Below, in pieces: positions 1-7,005 of a DNA stretch of 22,987 nucleotides. The notes beneath the pieces were generated by a model, which was not told where the DNA came from, made no database searches, and saw nothing but the letters and a program-made list of their open reading frames with translations. This DNA comes from JBIOJB01 sp044450465 (GTDB lineage Bacteria > Chloroflexota > Dormibacteria > Dormibacterales > Dormibacteraceae): positions 1-22,987 of the forward strand of contig JBIOJB010000048.1 in NCBI GenBank assembly GCA_044450465.1. The letters run 5' to 3'. Position 1 is the first letter of the stretch; every line of letters begins with the position of its first letter. A program made the position numbers and the translations under genes.

Positions 1-921
1 ACCCCGTCCCACTCCCCCACTCCCTCTCCTTCACTGCCCACGGTGCTTTCCACGATCCTCGCCCCCACTCCGGGCTCGGGATGGGTGGAGGCGCAGACCA
101 ACGCCCCCGGCGTCTTCGAGGGCCCCTTCACCGCCAAGCAGTACGTCGGCCTGAGCAGCTCGGCCGACGCGGCCGCGGCGCAGTCGACGCTCGAGCACGA
201 CGGATTCGTGGCCGGCTACGGCCGAACGTGGGTGCTGAGCTCCTCCCAGCACGCACTGGTCGAGGCCGTGATCGCGTTCTCCGGAGGCGCTGGTGCCAAG
301 AGCTGGCTCGCCGCCTCGGAGCTGGCCGACAAGGCCGACCCGACCTACAAGGGTCCGTTGACGCTCACTGGCGTCAGCAACTACTACGGGGTGAAGCTCT
401 TCAATCCCACGACGAAGATCTACGTCGCCGCGTTTGCGTTTGTGAAGGGAAACGACTTCTTCATCGTCGGGACGGCTTCGACCGTGGGCGACAAGGGCGC
501 GGCAGCCACGACGCAGGCCAACGCGCAGTACAAAGCGGCCCCGGAAAACACGATCCCGGTATCCAAGTGGCCGGAGTCGGCGTCTCAGGCACCCGCGCGC
601 GGGATCGGTTCGCTGCTTGGCGACCTCGTCATTCTCGTCCTGGTCGTTGGGGTCTTGCTCCTCGTCGCCGGCCTGGTGCTCCGCGCGCGCCGCAGCTCCT
701 CGGCTCAGCGGCGTCCTCAACAGGCGCCGTCGGCAGCGCTACCGGGCGAGTCGGTGGGAATCGTGCAACTGTCGCCCGACGGCAACTTCTGGTGGGACGG
801 ACAGGCCTGGAAGAACGCCACCTTCGAGGTGCCTCCGACCGCACAGCGGTCACCCGACGGCGGGTTCTGGTGGGACGGTGAAACCTGGCGCGCGGTGCCG
901 GTGACGCGGCCGCCTAGCTGA
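1..921 (+). CDS. Membrane-anchored protein with two C-terminal WWDGxxW repeats (5' partial)
   Basis: The frame is open from the first base, so the gene starts upstream; the first internal ATG-like start would be GTG at 43. The visible part begins with a Pro/Ser/Thr-rich stretch, then about 180 residues of an apparently extracytoplasmic domain that I do not recognise. One transmembrane helix follows (bases about 610-680, rich in L, V and I) and an Arg-rich stop-transfer segment. The cytoplasmic tail ends in two near-identical motifs, LSPDGNFWWDGQAW and RSPDGGFWWDGETW. These resemble the Trp-rich DUF2510-type motif of actinobacterial membrane proteins, whose role is unclear. The small protein at 3202 carries related repeats, so the two may share a partner or fold. 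The stop overlaps the convergent rmlB end by 8 bp. Function unknown. Confidence 0.8.
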   Translation, partial: TPSHSPTPSPSLPTVLSTILAPTPGSGWVEAQTNAPGVFEGPFTAKQYVGLSSSADAAAAQSTLEHDGFVAGYGRTWVLSSSQHALVEAVIAFSGGAGAKSWLAASELADKADPTYKGPLTLTGVSNYYGVKLFNPTTKIYVAAFAFVKGNDFFIVGTASTVGDKGAAATTQANAQYKAAPENTIPVSKWPESASQAPARGIGSLLGDLVILVLVVGVLLLVAGLVLRARRSSSAQRRPQQAPSAALPGESVGIVQLSPDGNFWWDGQAWKNATFEVPPTAQRSPDGGFWWDGETWRAVPVTRPPS

Positions 922-1942
922 CCTCGCCGGCCAGCGGCCGGTAGTTTCGTTTGTAGAACTCCCAGTACTCGCCCGACTTGAGCTTGCGCCACCAGTCCTG
1001 ATGATCTTGATACCACCTGACGGTTTGCTCAAGGCCTTCGAGAAATCTCACCTGTGGCTGCCAACCGAGCTTCGTAATCTGGGTGATGTCGAGAGCGTAC
1101 CTGTAGTCATGGCCTGGGCGATCGGCGACGAACTCGATCATGCTCCGTGGCTTGCCCATTAGCGCCAGCACGCTTTCCGCGACCTCAAGTCCGCTAGTCT
1201 CCGCTCCCGTTCCGATGTTGTAGGTATGGCCGAGGGGGGCTTCGTGAAGGACCAGATCGATCGCTCTGCAATGGTCATGGACGAAGACGAAATCCCTAAC
1301 TGCTGACCCATCGTTGTAGAGGGGCAGCGGAAGATTGTCGATTGCGTTAGTGATGAGCACTGGGACCAGCTTCTCCGGGTACTGGTAGGGGCCATAGTTG
1401 TTGGACCCTCGAGTCACGAGCAAGGGCAAACCAAAGCTCGCAGCGTAGGCGCGTGCGATGTGCTCGCCGCCAGCCTTGCTCGCCGAGTATGGGCTCCTGG
1501 GATCGATGAGATCGGATTCGGTGGATCGTCCCTCTGCCACGTTGCCGTACACCTCATCGGTGCTGACTAGCAAGAACGCTTGATGCCCATGTTTCCGGGC
1601 CGCCTCGCACAGCACCGCCGTACCACGGACATCCGTTTCTATGAAGGCAAACGGATCCATCAGAGAGCGATCGACGTGCGTTTCCGCGGCGAAGTTCACG
1701 ATCGCGTCGGTTTCGGCCGCCAACGAGTTGACAAGGTCGGCATCGCAAATGTCGCCGTGGACGAACCTGTAACCCGGCTCACCCTGGAATTCGGTGAGGT
1801 TAGCTAGGTTGCCGGCGTAAGTGAGCTTGTCAAGCACTGTGATCGTGACTTCGGGGCGGGTCGAGCGGAGCAGGCGCACGAAGTTGCTGCCTATGAACCC
1901 GGCAGCCCCGGCGACGAGGAGCCGCTTCAAGGTACGAGTCAC
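914..1942 (-). CDS. rmlB: dTDP-glucose 4,6-dehydratase
   Basis: Converts dTDP-glucose to dTDP-4-keto-6-deoxyglucose, the common precursor of dTDP-deoxysugars. It is an NAD-dependent extended SDR of 342 residues, close to the usual 330-360. Visible signatures are the Rossmann glycine motif GAAGFIGSN (residues 12-20), the STDEVYG segment with Thr128-Asp129-Glu130 typical of this dehydratase, and the YxxxK pair at Tyr152 and Lys156 (PYSASKAGGEH). The NNYGPYQYPEKL segment is also characteristic of RmlB. The start is GTG at 1942, overlapping the rmlC stop as GTGA, which implies translational coupling. It is the last gene of the rmlA-rmlC-rmlB operon and runs convergently into the gene at 1-921. 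No rmlD is present, so the end product could be dTDP-rhamnose or another deoxysugar. Confidence 0.95.
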   Translation of the reverse strand: MTRTLKRLLVAGAAGFIGSNFVRLLRSTRPEVTITVLDKLTYAGNLANLTEFQGEPGYRFVHGDICDADLVNSLAAETDAIVNFAAETHVDRSLMDPFAFIETDVRGTAVLCEAARKHGHQAFLLVSTDEVYGNVAEGRSTESDLIDPRSPYSASKAGGEHIARAYAASFGLPLLVTRGSNNYGPYQYPEKLVPVLITNAIDNLPLPLYNDGSAVRDFVFVHDHCRAIDLVLHEAPLGHTYNIGTGAETSGLEVAESVLALMGKPRSMIEFVADRPGHDYRYALDITQITKLGWQPQVRFLEGLEQTVRWYQDHQDWWRKLKSGEYWEFYKRNYRPLAGEVS

Positions 1943-2394
1943 TTGATGGGCGGCCCTTTTGTCCAGTCGTAGCCGATGGTCGGATCGTCATGCGGAATCC
2001 TGCCCTCGTCCTCGGGCGAGTAGATATGCGATGTCACGTAGAGGATGTGGCTGAGCTCGAGGGCTCGGCAACCGTGCGCCACTCCTGGCGGGATTCGCAC
2101 GCACGAGGGGTGCGCGTCACCCATCATGAATTCCATTGTGTTCCCCTTGGTTGGGGAGCCTTCTCGCGTGTCGTACAGCGCCACTTTGACCGCGCCAATC
2201 ACATACCACCAGTCGGTTTGGCGCTGGTGTATGTGCCACGCCTTTGCCGTACCCGGATGCATCATTGAGTGGCTCCATTGACCGAAGTGATCAAAAAAGC
2301 CATCCGACTCCCGAATCACCTCGCGAAAGAACCCCCTCTCGTCCGCATGTGTAACGAGCTCCTTGATGAGAACTCCCTCGATCTGAGCTGTCAC
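1939..2394 (-). CDS. rmlC: dTDP-4-dehydrorhamnose 3,5-epimerase-like cupin
   Basis: Predicted nucleotide-sugar epimerase of the RmlC cupin family, 151 residues from GTG at 2394. The open frame extends upstream to 2475, but that would overlap rmlA by 77 bp, and the extra residues are low-complexity Arg/Ser; starting at 2394 leaves a 4-bp gap after the rmlA stop. RmlC-like features are the early HADERGFFREV segment (residues 16-26), WHIHQRQTD with His54 and His56, the YDTREGS strand, RIPPGVAHG (100-108), and YSPEDEGRIPHDDPTIGYDW near the end. The canonical RGLHxQ motif around the catalytic His is replaced by KAWHIHQRQ, and the protein is shorter than classical RmlC (about 180-200). It sits between rmlA and rmlB, so a dTDP-sugar substrate is likely, but the exact epimerisation is inferred. 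Confidence 0.85.
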   Translation of the reverse strand: MTAQIEGVLIKELVTHADERGFFREVIRESDGFFDHFGQWSHSMMHPGTAKAWHIHQRQTDWWYVIGAVKVALYDTREGSPTKGNTMEFMMGDAHPSCVRIPPGVAHGCRALELSHILYVTSHIYSPEDEGRIPHDDPTIGYDWTKGPPIK

Positions 2395-2398
2395 TCTG

Positions 2399-3145
2399 CT
2401 ATGGCTCGCGGTTGGCGCCGTGCGCCCGCACGAAATCCTGGACGGCGTAGTACGCCTGCATCGATTCCCCCGCATCGCCCCAGAAACCTTCCAGGACGTC
2501 GTACTCCATTTGACCGTGGCTGAGGTACCAGTTGTTCACATCGGTGATCTCGAGCTCGCCTCGTCCGGATGGCTCGAGCTTTGGCAAGATCTCCCAGACC
2601 GTAGGGTCGTAAAAGTACACTCCGGTCACTGCGAAGTGACTGGGGGGGTCGGCCGGCTTCTCGATTATGCGTGTGATGCGACGATCGCCGTTGAGCTCGG
2701 CCACGCCCAGATTGCGTAGATGCTCTCGGTCGGTTTCCTGCGAAAGCGCCACGCGCGCGCCGCTCTCCTGGCGTCGAAAAGCCTCCACGCATGGCCGGAT
2801 GGTCCGGCCGAAAACGTTGTCTCCTAGCAGCACAACGCACCGGTCTCCTCCGACGAACTTCTCGGCCAGCCCCAGGGCTTCGGCAATGCCACCCGGCTTG
2901 TCTTGATACGCATAGAACAACCGCTCGATGCCAAATTCGTGACCATTCCCAAGCAGGCGCAGGAATTCGCCGGCATGGGTCCCTCCGGTCACCAGCATGA
3001 TTTCAGACACCCCGGCCCTGACCAGGGCTTCAATTGCATAGCTGATCATCGGCCGGTCGTAAATCGGGAGCAAATGCTTGTTGGTGATCCGGGTCAAAGG
3101 GTGGAGCCGGCTGCCCGTACCCCCCGCCAGGATGACGCCTTTCAT
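2399..3145 (-). CDS. rmlA: Glucose-1-phosphate thymidylyltransferase (sugar nucleotidyltransferase)
   Basis: Couples glucose-1-phosphate to dTTP, giving dTDP-glucose for RmlB. The 248-residue protein starts MKGVILAGGTGSRLHPLT, the conserved nucleotide-binding loop of this family, followed by NKHLLPIYDRPMI. Further family features are CVVLLGDNVF (metal-binding Asp), NLGVAEL, IIEKPADPPSHFAVTGVYFYD and GELEITDVNNWYL. The frame is open to 3370 upstream, but those residues are Arg/Pro-rich and the conserved N-terminus begins at ATG 3145. A TAGAAT hexamer ends 7 nt before this ATG, consistent with a leaderless transcript. The protein is shorter than the about 290-residue E. coli RmlA because the C-terminal regulatory region is absent, as in short-form thymidylyltransferases. 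It heads the operon with rmlC and rmlB. A uridylyl or other nucleotidyl specificity cannot be excluded from sequence alone. Confidence 0.9.
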   Translation of the reverse strand: MKGVILAGGTGSRLHPLTRITNKHLLPIYDRPMISYAIEALVRAGVSEIMLVTGGTHAGEFLRLLGNGHEFGIERLFYAYQDKPGGIAEALGLAEKFVGGDRCVVLLGDNVFGRTIRPCVEAFRRQESGARVALSQETDREHLRNLGVAELNGDRRITRIIEKPADPPSHFAVTGVYFYDPTVWEILPKLEPSGRGELEITDVNNWYLSHGQMEYDVLEGFWGDAGESMQAYYAVQDFVRAHGANREP

Positions 3146-3152
3146 CGCTCGG

Positions 3153-3158
3153 ATTCTA
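3153..3158 (-). promoter_or_regulatory. -10 hexamer of rmlA, leaderless
   Basis: On the minus strand TAGAAT stands 7 nt before the rmlA ATG at 3145. No Shine-Dalgarno sequence fits between, so the transcript probably starts at or next to the ATG. No -35 box is evident. A divergent hexamer for the 3202 gene lies 31 bp away. Confidence 0.5.
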
Positions 3159-3189
3159 GGCGAGGCGCCCTCCCGTCGAACTCGGGGAC

Positions 3190-3195
3190 TAAGGT
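3190..3195 (+). promoter_or_regulatory. -10 hexamer of the 3202 gene, leaderless
   Basis: TAAGGT is followed by 6 nt and then GTG at 3202, the exact spacing expected if transcription starts on the start codon. There is no room for a ribosome binding site. Confidence 0.45.
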
Positions 3196-3201
3196 TGGCT
3201 G

Positions 3202-3525
3202 GTGGAGGTGGGTAAGAGGCAAGCTCCCACCGCACCGCCAAACACCCGCTTTTCGTCCGACGGGTTCTGGTGGTGGAACGGCGCCGAATGGAAGCCGGCG
3301 GTCTCGCCTGACCGGTTGTGGCAGTGGAACGGCGCGACCTGGGTCCCGCGGGCAGTGGCGGCCGGTTCAAAACCCGGCGCCGGCCTCGGCTTGGTGATCA
3401 CGATCGGGGTCTTTGCCGGTGTCCTCGTGCTGGTCTCGTTGCTGACCGTCGTCATCCTCCTCACCATGGGAGGGCAGATCGGGAACCTGTTCTCCAACGT
3501 GGTCGGGGCGCTGAGCGGCCCATAG
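3202..3525 (+). CDS. Small single-TM protein with WWNGxxW repeats
   Basis: A 107-residue protein. The N-terminal cytoplasmic half holds two Trp-rich motifs, SSDGFWWWNGAEW (about residues 18-30) and SPDRLWQWNGATW (35-47). They are clearly related to each other and to the two repeats at the end of the protein encoded at 1-921. One long hydrophobic helix follows (about residues 62-90), then a short Gly/Asn-containing tail. The order (repeats then TM) is reversed relative to the 1-921 protein (TM then repeats), but both place the repeats on the likely cytoplasmic side. The start is GTG 3202, directly behind a TAAGGT hexamer; GTG at 3208 is an alternative. It is divergent from rmlA with 56 bp between. 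No function can be assigned; a link to the sugar operon is only positional. Confidence 0.75.
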   Translation: MEVGKRQAPTAPPNTRFSSDGFWWWNGAEWKPAVSPDRLWQWNGATWVPRAVAAGSKPGAGLGLVITIGVFAGVLVLVSLLTVVILLTMGGQIGNLFSNVVGALSGP

Positions 3526-3668
3526 TCCAGCGCCCGAAGTCGGCTTAAGCCATAACTTGTTGTGGCAGACTGGCCGGAGTGGTGCGACTCCGAGATCCGA
3601 AGCAGATCGGCGTCATCGGCGGCCTGAGCCAAGGAACGGGTGGCGCGGCGAGGAGCGCATACGGAGAT

Positions 3669-3698
3669 GTGACGAGCTTCGGGGGCGCAAAACTCTAA
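3669..3698 (+). other. Possible 9-residue leader peptide of dinB
   Basis: GGAG (3663-3666) precedes GTG at 3669, which opens a 9-codon frame (VTSFGGAKL) ending in TAA. That TAA overlaps the dinB ATG as TAATG. dinB has no well-spaced Shine-Dalgarno of its own, so coupling through this mini-ORF is conceivable. The frame is too short to judge coding character. Confidence 0.2.
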
Positions 3699-4783
3699 TG
3701 CCGAGGGAGAACTGGCCAAGGACGATCCTCCACGTCGATCTCGACGCCTTCTACACCTCGGTCCACCAGCGGGACGACCCCAAGCTCCGCGGCCATCCGA
3801 TCGCGGTCGCCGGCCGGTCGCGACGCGCGGTCGTCATGGGCGCCTCGTACGAGGCGCGAGCCTTTGGAGTGCGCTCAGCCATGCCACTGCACGAAGCGCT
3901 CCAGCTGTGCCCCGAGTTGACTGTCATCACGCCCGATCCGCCTCGCTACCGGGAGGCAAGCCGCGTCGTGCACCAGATATTCAGGCGGTTCACCTCACCC
4001 GAGCTCGTCGAGGGTGTCGCCCTGGACGAGGCGTACCTGGACGTCACCGCTCGCACGCGCCACGGCACGTCAAACGCTGAAGAGGTGGCCCGAAGAGTCA
4101 AGTTTCAAATCCACACCGAGGTGGAGCTGACGGCTTCGGTCGGCGCGGCGACGTCCAAGATGGTTGCGAAGGTCGCTAGCGGCTCGCGCAAGCCCGATGG
4201 GCTCGTGCTGGTGCCACCCGACACCGAGGCGGACTTCCTCGCCCCACTACCGATCAGCGTCATCCCGGGTCTCGGCCCGAAGACCGAGGAACGGCTCCAG
4301 GCGATGGGCGTGCGCACCGTCGGCGAGCTCGCCGCCTACGAGACCCAGAGACTGGTGCAGGCGATCGGTGTGAACGGCGCCGTGCTGCAGCGCCTTGCTC
4401 AGGGCCGCGATCGCGCTCCGGTTGACGGGAGCAAACCCGCCAAGACGATCTCGGCAGAGATCACGTTCGAGAACGACGTGAGTGATCGCGGCGAGCTCGA
4501 GGCCGCGCTGCGCGACCTGACCGACCGCGTCACCGAACGCCTCAAGTCCGACGGCGTGCGCGCGCGCACTATCTACGTGAAGCTGAAGCTCCCCGACTTC
4601 AAGCTGGTGAGCCGCCAGGTGAGCCGGACGAGTCCGACGGACGACGTCGATACCATCTTTCGCGCCGCGCGCGCGGCACTGGAGAAGTCGCACCTGGAGG
4701 CCCGGGCTGTCCGGCTGATTGGCGTTGGTCTGTCCGGCCTTGAGCACCCCGAGCCCGATTTGCAGCTGACGCTCTTCGACTAG
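3698..4783 (+). CDS. dinB: DNA polymerase IV (Y-family, error-prone)
   Basis: Y-family translesion polymerase of 361 residues. The palm motif HVDLDAFYTSV (residues 12-22, metal ligand Asp14) and the catalytic acidic pair in ALDEAYLDVT (Asp110-Glu111) are intact. VVMGASYEARAFGVRSAMP is the fingers segment with the usual Tyr and Arg. The helix-hairpin-helix region PISVIPGLGPKTEERLQAMGVRTVGELA is present, and a little-finger domain follows. The protein ends in QLTLFD, matching the beta-clamp binding consensus QLxLF, so it should be recruited by the sliding clamp. The frame is open to 3557 upstream, but the conserved N-terminus supports ATG 3698. The last 185 bp are also read on the opposite strand as the tail of the exonuclease. 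I saw no clear LexA operator upstream. Confidence 0.93.
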   Translation: MPRENWPRTILHVDLDAFYTSVHQRDDPKLRGHPIAVAGRSRRAVVMGASYEARAFGVRSAMPLHEALQLCPELTVITPDPPRYREASRVVHQIFRRFTSPELVEGVALDEAYLDVTARTRHGTSNAEEVARRVKFQIHTEVELTASVGAATSKMVAKVASGSRKPDGLVLVPPDTEADFLAPLPISVIPGLGPKTEERLQAMGVRTVGELAAYETQRLVQAIGVNGAVLQRLAQGRDRAPVDGSKPAKTISAEITFENDVSDRGELEAALRDLTDRVTERLKSDGVRARTIYVKLKLPDFKLVSRQVSRTSPTDDVDTIFRAARAALEKSHLEARAVRLIGVGLSGLEHPEPDLQLTLFD

Positions 4784-5459
4784 GCGCAGTGCGGTCGATG
4801 ACCGGCCGGGGCAGCGCGGCGAGCACCTCGCCCACCGTTGTCCAGCCGAGCTGCGAGCGCGCACGTTCGATCAGCGCCCTGAACACCATCGCCGTCGCGC
4901 GAGCGTCGTCGAGAGCAGCATGGGCCGGGCGAACGTCCAGGCCAAGCTCCTCCACCAGGCGCGCGAGCCCCGGGGTCTGGCCCGCGGGCAGTTCGAGGAC
5001 CAGCCGCGCCAGAGCCGACGTGTCGATGATGGGATGAGCCAGCGGACTCTCCAGGCCGCGCCCGACAAGCCACGTATCGAACGCGTCGTGGCTGTGTTCA
5101 ACGAGCACGGCGCCTTGCGCGAATCGCAAGAAGGCGCGACGCGCGTCTTTGAACTCAGGCGCGCCGATCAGCATGGAGCGATCGATGTGGTGGCGCTTTT
5201 TCGCGTAAGGGTTGATCGGCGCCTGACAGTCGACGAGCGTGTCGAAGAACGACAGCGGGCCTCCGAGGCGAAAACGCTCGGCCCCCATCTCCAGCACCAG
5301 GAAGGGCGCGTTGCCGGTGGTTTCGACGTCGAGCGCCACGAACTGGGCCTCGTCGAGCCTGGTCTTGTGACCTACCTCGGGGGAGTCGACTGCGATTTCC
5401 TCCCACGGGACCGGCTTTCCGACCCCGCGCGGCTTCAGGAAAACCGGCTTGGAGCTCAC
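4599..5459 (-). CDS. DEDDh 3'-5' exonuclease (DnaQ-like)
   Basis: Predicted 3'-5' exonuclease of the DnaQ/RNase T superfamily, 286 residues. ExoI is FVALDVETTG (Asp44, Glu46), ExoII is EHSHDAFDTWLV (Asp128), and ExoIII is HAALDDARATAMVF (His180 and Asp184/185), so the DEDDh catalytic set looks complete. An unusual 38-residue N-terminal segment precedes the domain. Beyond about residue 225 the protein is Arg/Ser/Pro/Gly-rich and is encoded antisense to the 3' end of dinB; no earlier stop exists in the frame. The GTG start at 5459 overlaps the flippase stop as GTGA, so translation is probably coupled to that gene. Being a proofreading-type exonuclease it could act in repair, but whether it works with the neighbouring polymerase is not shown. 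DNA versus RNA substrate is undetermined. Confidence 0.85.
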   Translation of the reverse strand: MSSKPVFLKPRGVGKPVPWEEIAVDSPEVGHKTRLDEAQFVALDVETTGNAPFLVLEMGAERFRLGGPLSFFDTLVDCQAPINPYAKKRHHIDRSMLIGAPEFKDARRAFLRFAQGAVLVEHSHDAFDTWLVGRGLESPLAHPIIDTSALARLVLELPAGQTPGLARLVEELGLDVRPAHAALDDARATAMVFRALIERARSQLGWTTVGEVLAALPRPVIDRTAPSRRASAANRARGAQGRTDQRQSAGQPGPPGATSPVPRARRERWYRRRPSDSSGSPGGSPA

Positions 5460-6931
5460 TTCGACAGTGCCAGCGCCTTCCGAGCCCAGCTGATCTCGTC
5501 CTTGCTCACAGCGCGCAGGAGGAGGATCGCGCCGCCATAGACGATCACCCCCACGGCGATCGGGATCGCTATGTGGACCCCGCCGTAGTCGCGCAGCGGA
5601 TATACGGCAGCGCCCATGACCAGCCCCGCGAGAACGACACGCCAGCTTTGCTGCACCACGTTGACCGGTCCGACGTGACGTCTGACGAGCACCCAGGCCA
5701 CCGCACCGAGAACGAGCTCAGTGACGACCGTGGCCCAGCTGGCGCCAATGGCACCCTGGCTCGGTATCAGCGCAAGGTTGAGAGCCACGTTGGCAACAAG
5801 GCTCCAGCCGGCCGCCCAGGTGAACGAAGCCTGGTGGTCGCTCGCGCTGAGGGCACCGATGTATGCGTTGTTGACGAAGACAAGCACCATGGCGAGCGAC
5901 AGGATGCGAAAGGAGGGTTCCGATTCCGCGTACAAGCTCAAGGTGTGGTCCAGGGGATGCGCCAGCAAGAAGGCGCCAACGCTGACCGGCCAGCCCATGA
6001 GCAGCAGCGCCTTGAAGAAGCGGTTGACGGCGCTCAGCAGCTCAGCCGGCCGCTCGCGGTGGTACACGGAAAGCACCGGGAACACGACGGCCAGGAAGGT
6101 CTGCGGCACGAACAGGAGCGCCTCCAGCGGCTTGTAGGCGGCCCCGTACCACCCGGCTTCGGTATGTGACCGCAAGGAGTAGACCATCGGCTGGTCGATT
6201 CGGAAGTACAGCGTGCTGAGGACGAAGGTGAGCGCAAACGGGAGTCCTTTCCAGAACCACTCCCGCATCAGAGCCGGCTCCCAACGCCAGCCGACCACCG
6301 CGATCCGTTTGGCCGCGAGCACGACCACGAAATAGATGCAGCTGAACGCGTTCTGCGCGGCGTAGGCCCAGACGAAGTAGGCCGTGCCCGCGTTGGCCTG
6401 AATCCCATGGAGCACCAGCGCGAGCAGGACCAGGCTCTCGAGCACGACCGCAAGGGCTTCGAACCCGAGCCGCTGCACTGCATACAGCCCGTTGCGGAGA
6501 AGGTTTGCGTACGAGGCGAGGACGAGGAGCACAAAGCCCGGCACGAGCAGGCTGTCAAGCCCGGCCAGGGCGAGTGCGGCGGCCAGCAGGACGAAGGTCA
6601 CCAGCGACATCAGCAGTCGCAGCGACATGACGCTGCGCAGATAGCGCTGGATCTCATGCGGATGTCGCGCGCCCTCGCGCACGAACAGAACGTTGAACCC
6701 GAGGTCCAGCACCACGCCCACGATCGCCGTGTAGCTCACCAGGGTTCCGAACTCGCCATACCGAGGAGGTCCAAGGTGGTTGAGCATCGCGATCACGGTC
6801 ACCAACGCGACCAGGCGCGCAACGACTTTGGCGGCGAGGACCAGGACGGTGTTGCGGAGCGCCCTCGAACCGAGGCCGGCGCTCGCCACCGGCAGATCGG
6901 GGGCAGGGTCGTGGTCTGCCAACTGCGCCAA
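5456..6931 (-). CDS. Oligosaccharide flippase (Wzx/MATE-like, MOP superfamily)
   Basis: Integral membrane protein of about 491 residues with the length and even distribution of 12-14 hydrophobic helices typical of polysaccharide flippases. The N-terminal region (ALRNTVLVLAAKVVARLVAL, then HLGPPRYGEFGTLVSY) matches the start of Wzx/MurJ-like transporters, with the Arg/Lys in TM1 and the PxxYGxF segment. Such proteins move lipid-linked sugars across the inner membrane. The frame opens at TTG 6931, but a second TTG at 6922 lies 8 nt behind a TAGGAT hexamer and fits the leaderless pattern seen elsewhere here. It is divergent from trpS and coupled by GTGA to the exonuclease gene. Nearby rml genes and the GT2 gene suggest envelope polysaccharide; the specific substrate is unknown. 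Confidence 0.85.
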   Translation of the reverse strand: MAQLADHDPAPDLPVASAGLGSRALRNTVLVLAAKVVARLVALVTVIAMLNHLGPPRYGEFGTLVSYTAIVGVVLDLGFNVLFVREGARHPHEIQRYLRSVMSLRLLMSLVTFVLLAAALALAGLDSLLVPGFVLLVLASYANLLRNGLYAVQRLGFEALAVVLESLVLLALVLHGIQANAGTAYFVWAYAAQNAFSCIYFVVVLAAKRIAVVGWRWEPALMREWFWKGLPFALTFVLSTLYFRIDQPMVYSLRSHTEAGWYGAAYKPLEALLFVPQTFLAVVFPVLSVYHRERPAELLSAVNRFFKALLLMGWPVSVGAFLLAHPLDHTLSLYAESEPSFRILSLAMVLVFVNNAYIGALSASDHQASFTWAAGWSLVANVALNLALIPSQGAIGASWATVVTELVLGAVAWVLVRRHVGPVNVVQQSWRVVLAGLVMGAAVYPLRDYGGVHIAIPIAVGVIVYGGAILLLRAVSKDEISWARKALALSK

Positions 6932-6936
6932 TCCTA
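6931..6936 (-). promoter_or_regulatory. -10 hexamer of flippase gene
   Basis: TAGGAT on the minus strand, followed by 8 nt and TTG at 6922. This favours the second TTG as a leaderless start over TTG 6931, which overlaps the hexamer. Confidence 0.35.
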
Positions 6937-6990
6937 CATATGGGGACCGGCCTCCGCGTCCGGAGGGCGCCTCGGCACCCCGGGCTCGCT

Positions 6991-6996
6991 TAGACT
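6991..6996 (+). promoter_or_regulatory. -10 hexamer of trpS
   Basis: TAGACT stands 9 nt before the trpS GTG with no ribosome binding site between. The same hexamer and spacing precede the SecY-like gene at 14749. No -35 box is visible. Confidence 0.5.
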
Positions 6997-7005
6997 GCTC
7001 GGCCA

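Noticed and set aside
31..720. Long minus-strand frame opposite the first gene
   Set aside because: Arg/Gly-rich composition with no family signature; it is the antisense shadow of the membrane protein, whose frame has a clear TM helix and repeats.
2395..2475. N-terminal extension of rmlC into rmlA
   Set aside because: The residues are low-complexity and would overlap rmlA by 77 bp; the RmlC-like sequence begins after GTG 2394.
3146..3370. N-terminal extension of rmlA
   Set aside because: The conserved nucleotide-binding N-terminus starts at ATG 3145, right behind a TAGAAT hexamer; the extension is Arg/Pro-rich and antisense to the 3202 gene.
3526..3697. Riboswitch in the dinB leader
   Set aside because: Hairpins are present but I could not match the conserved core of any known riboswitch class.
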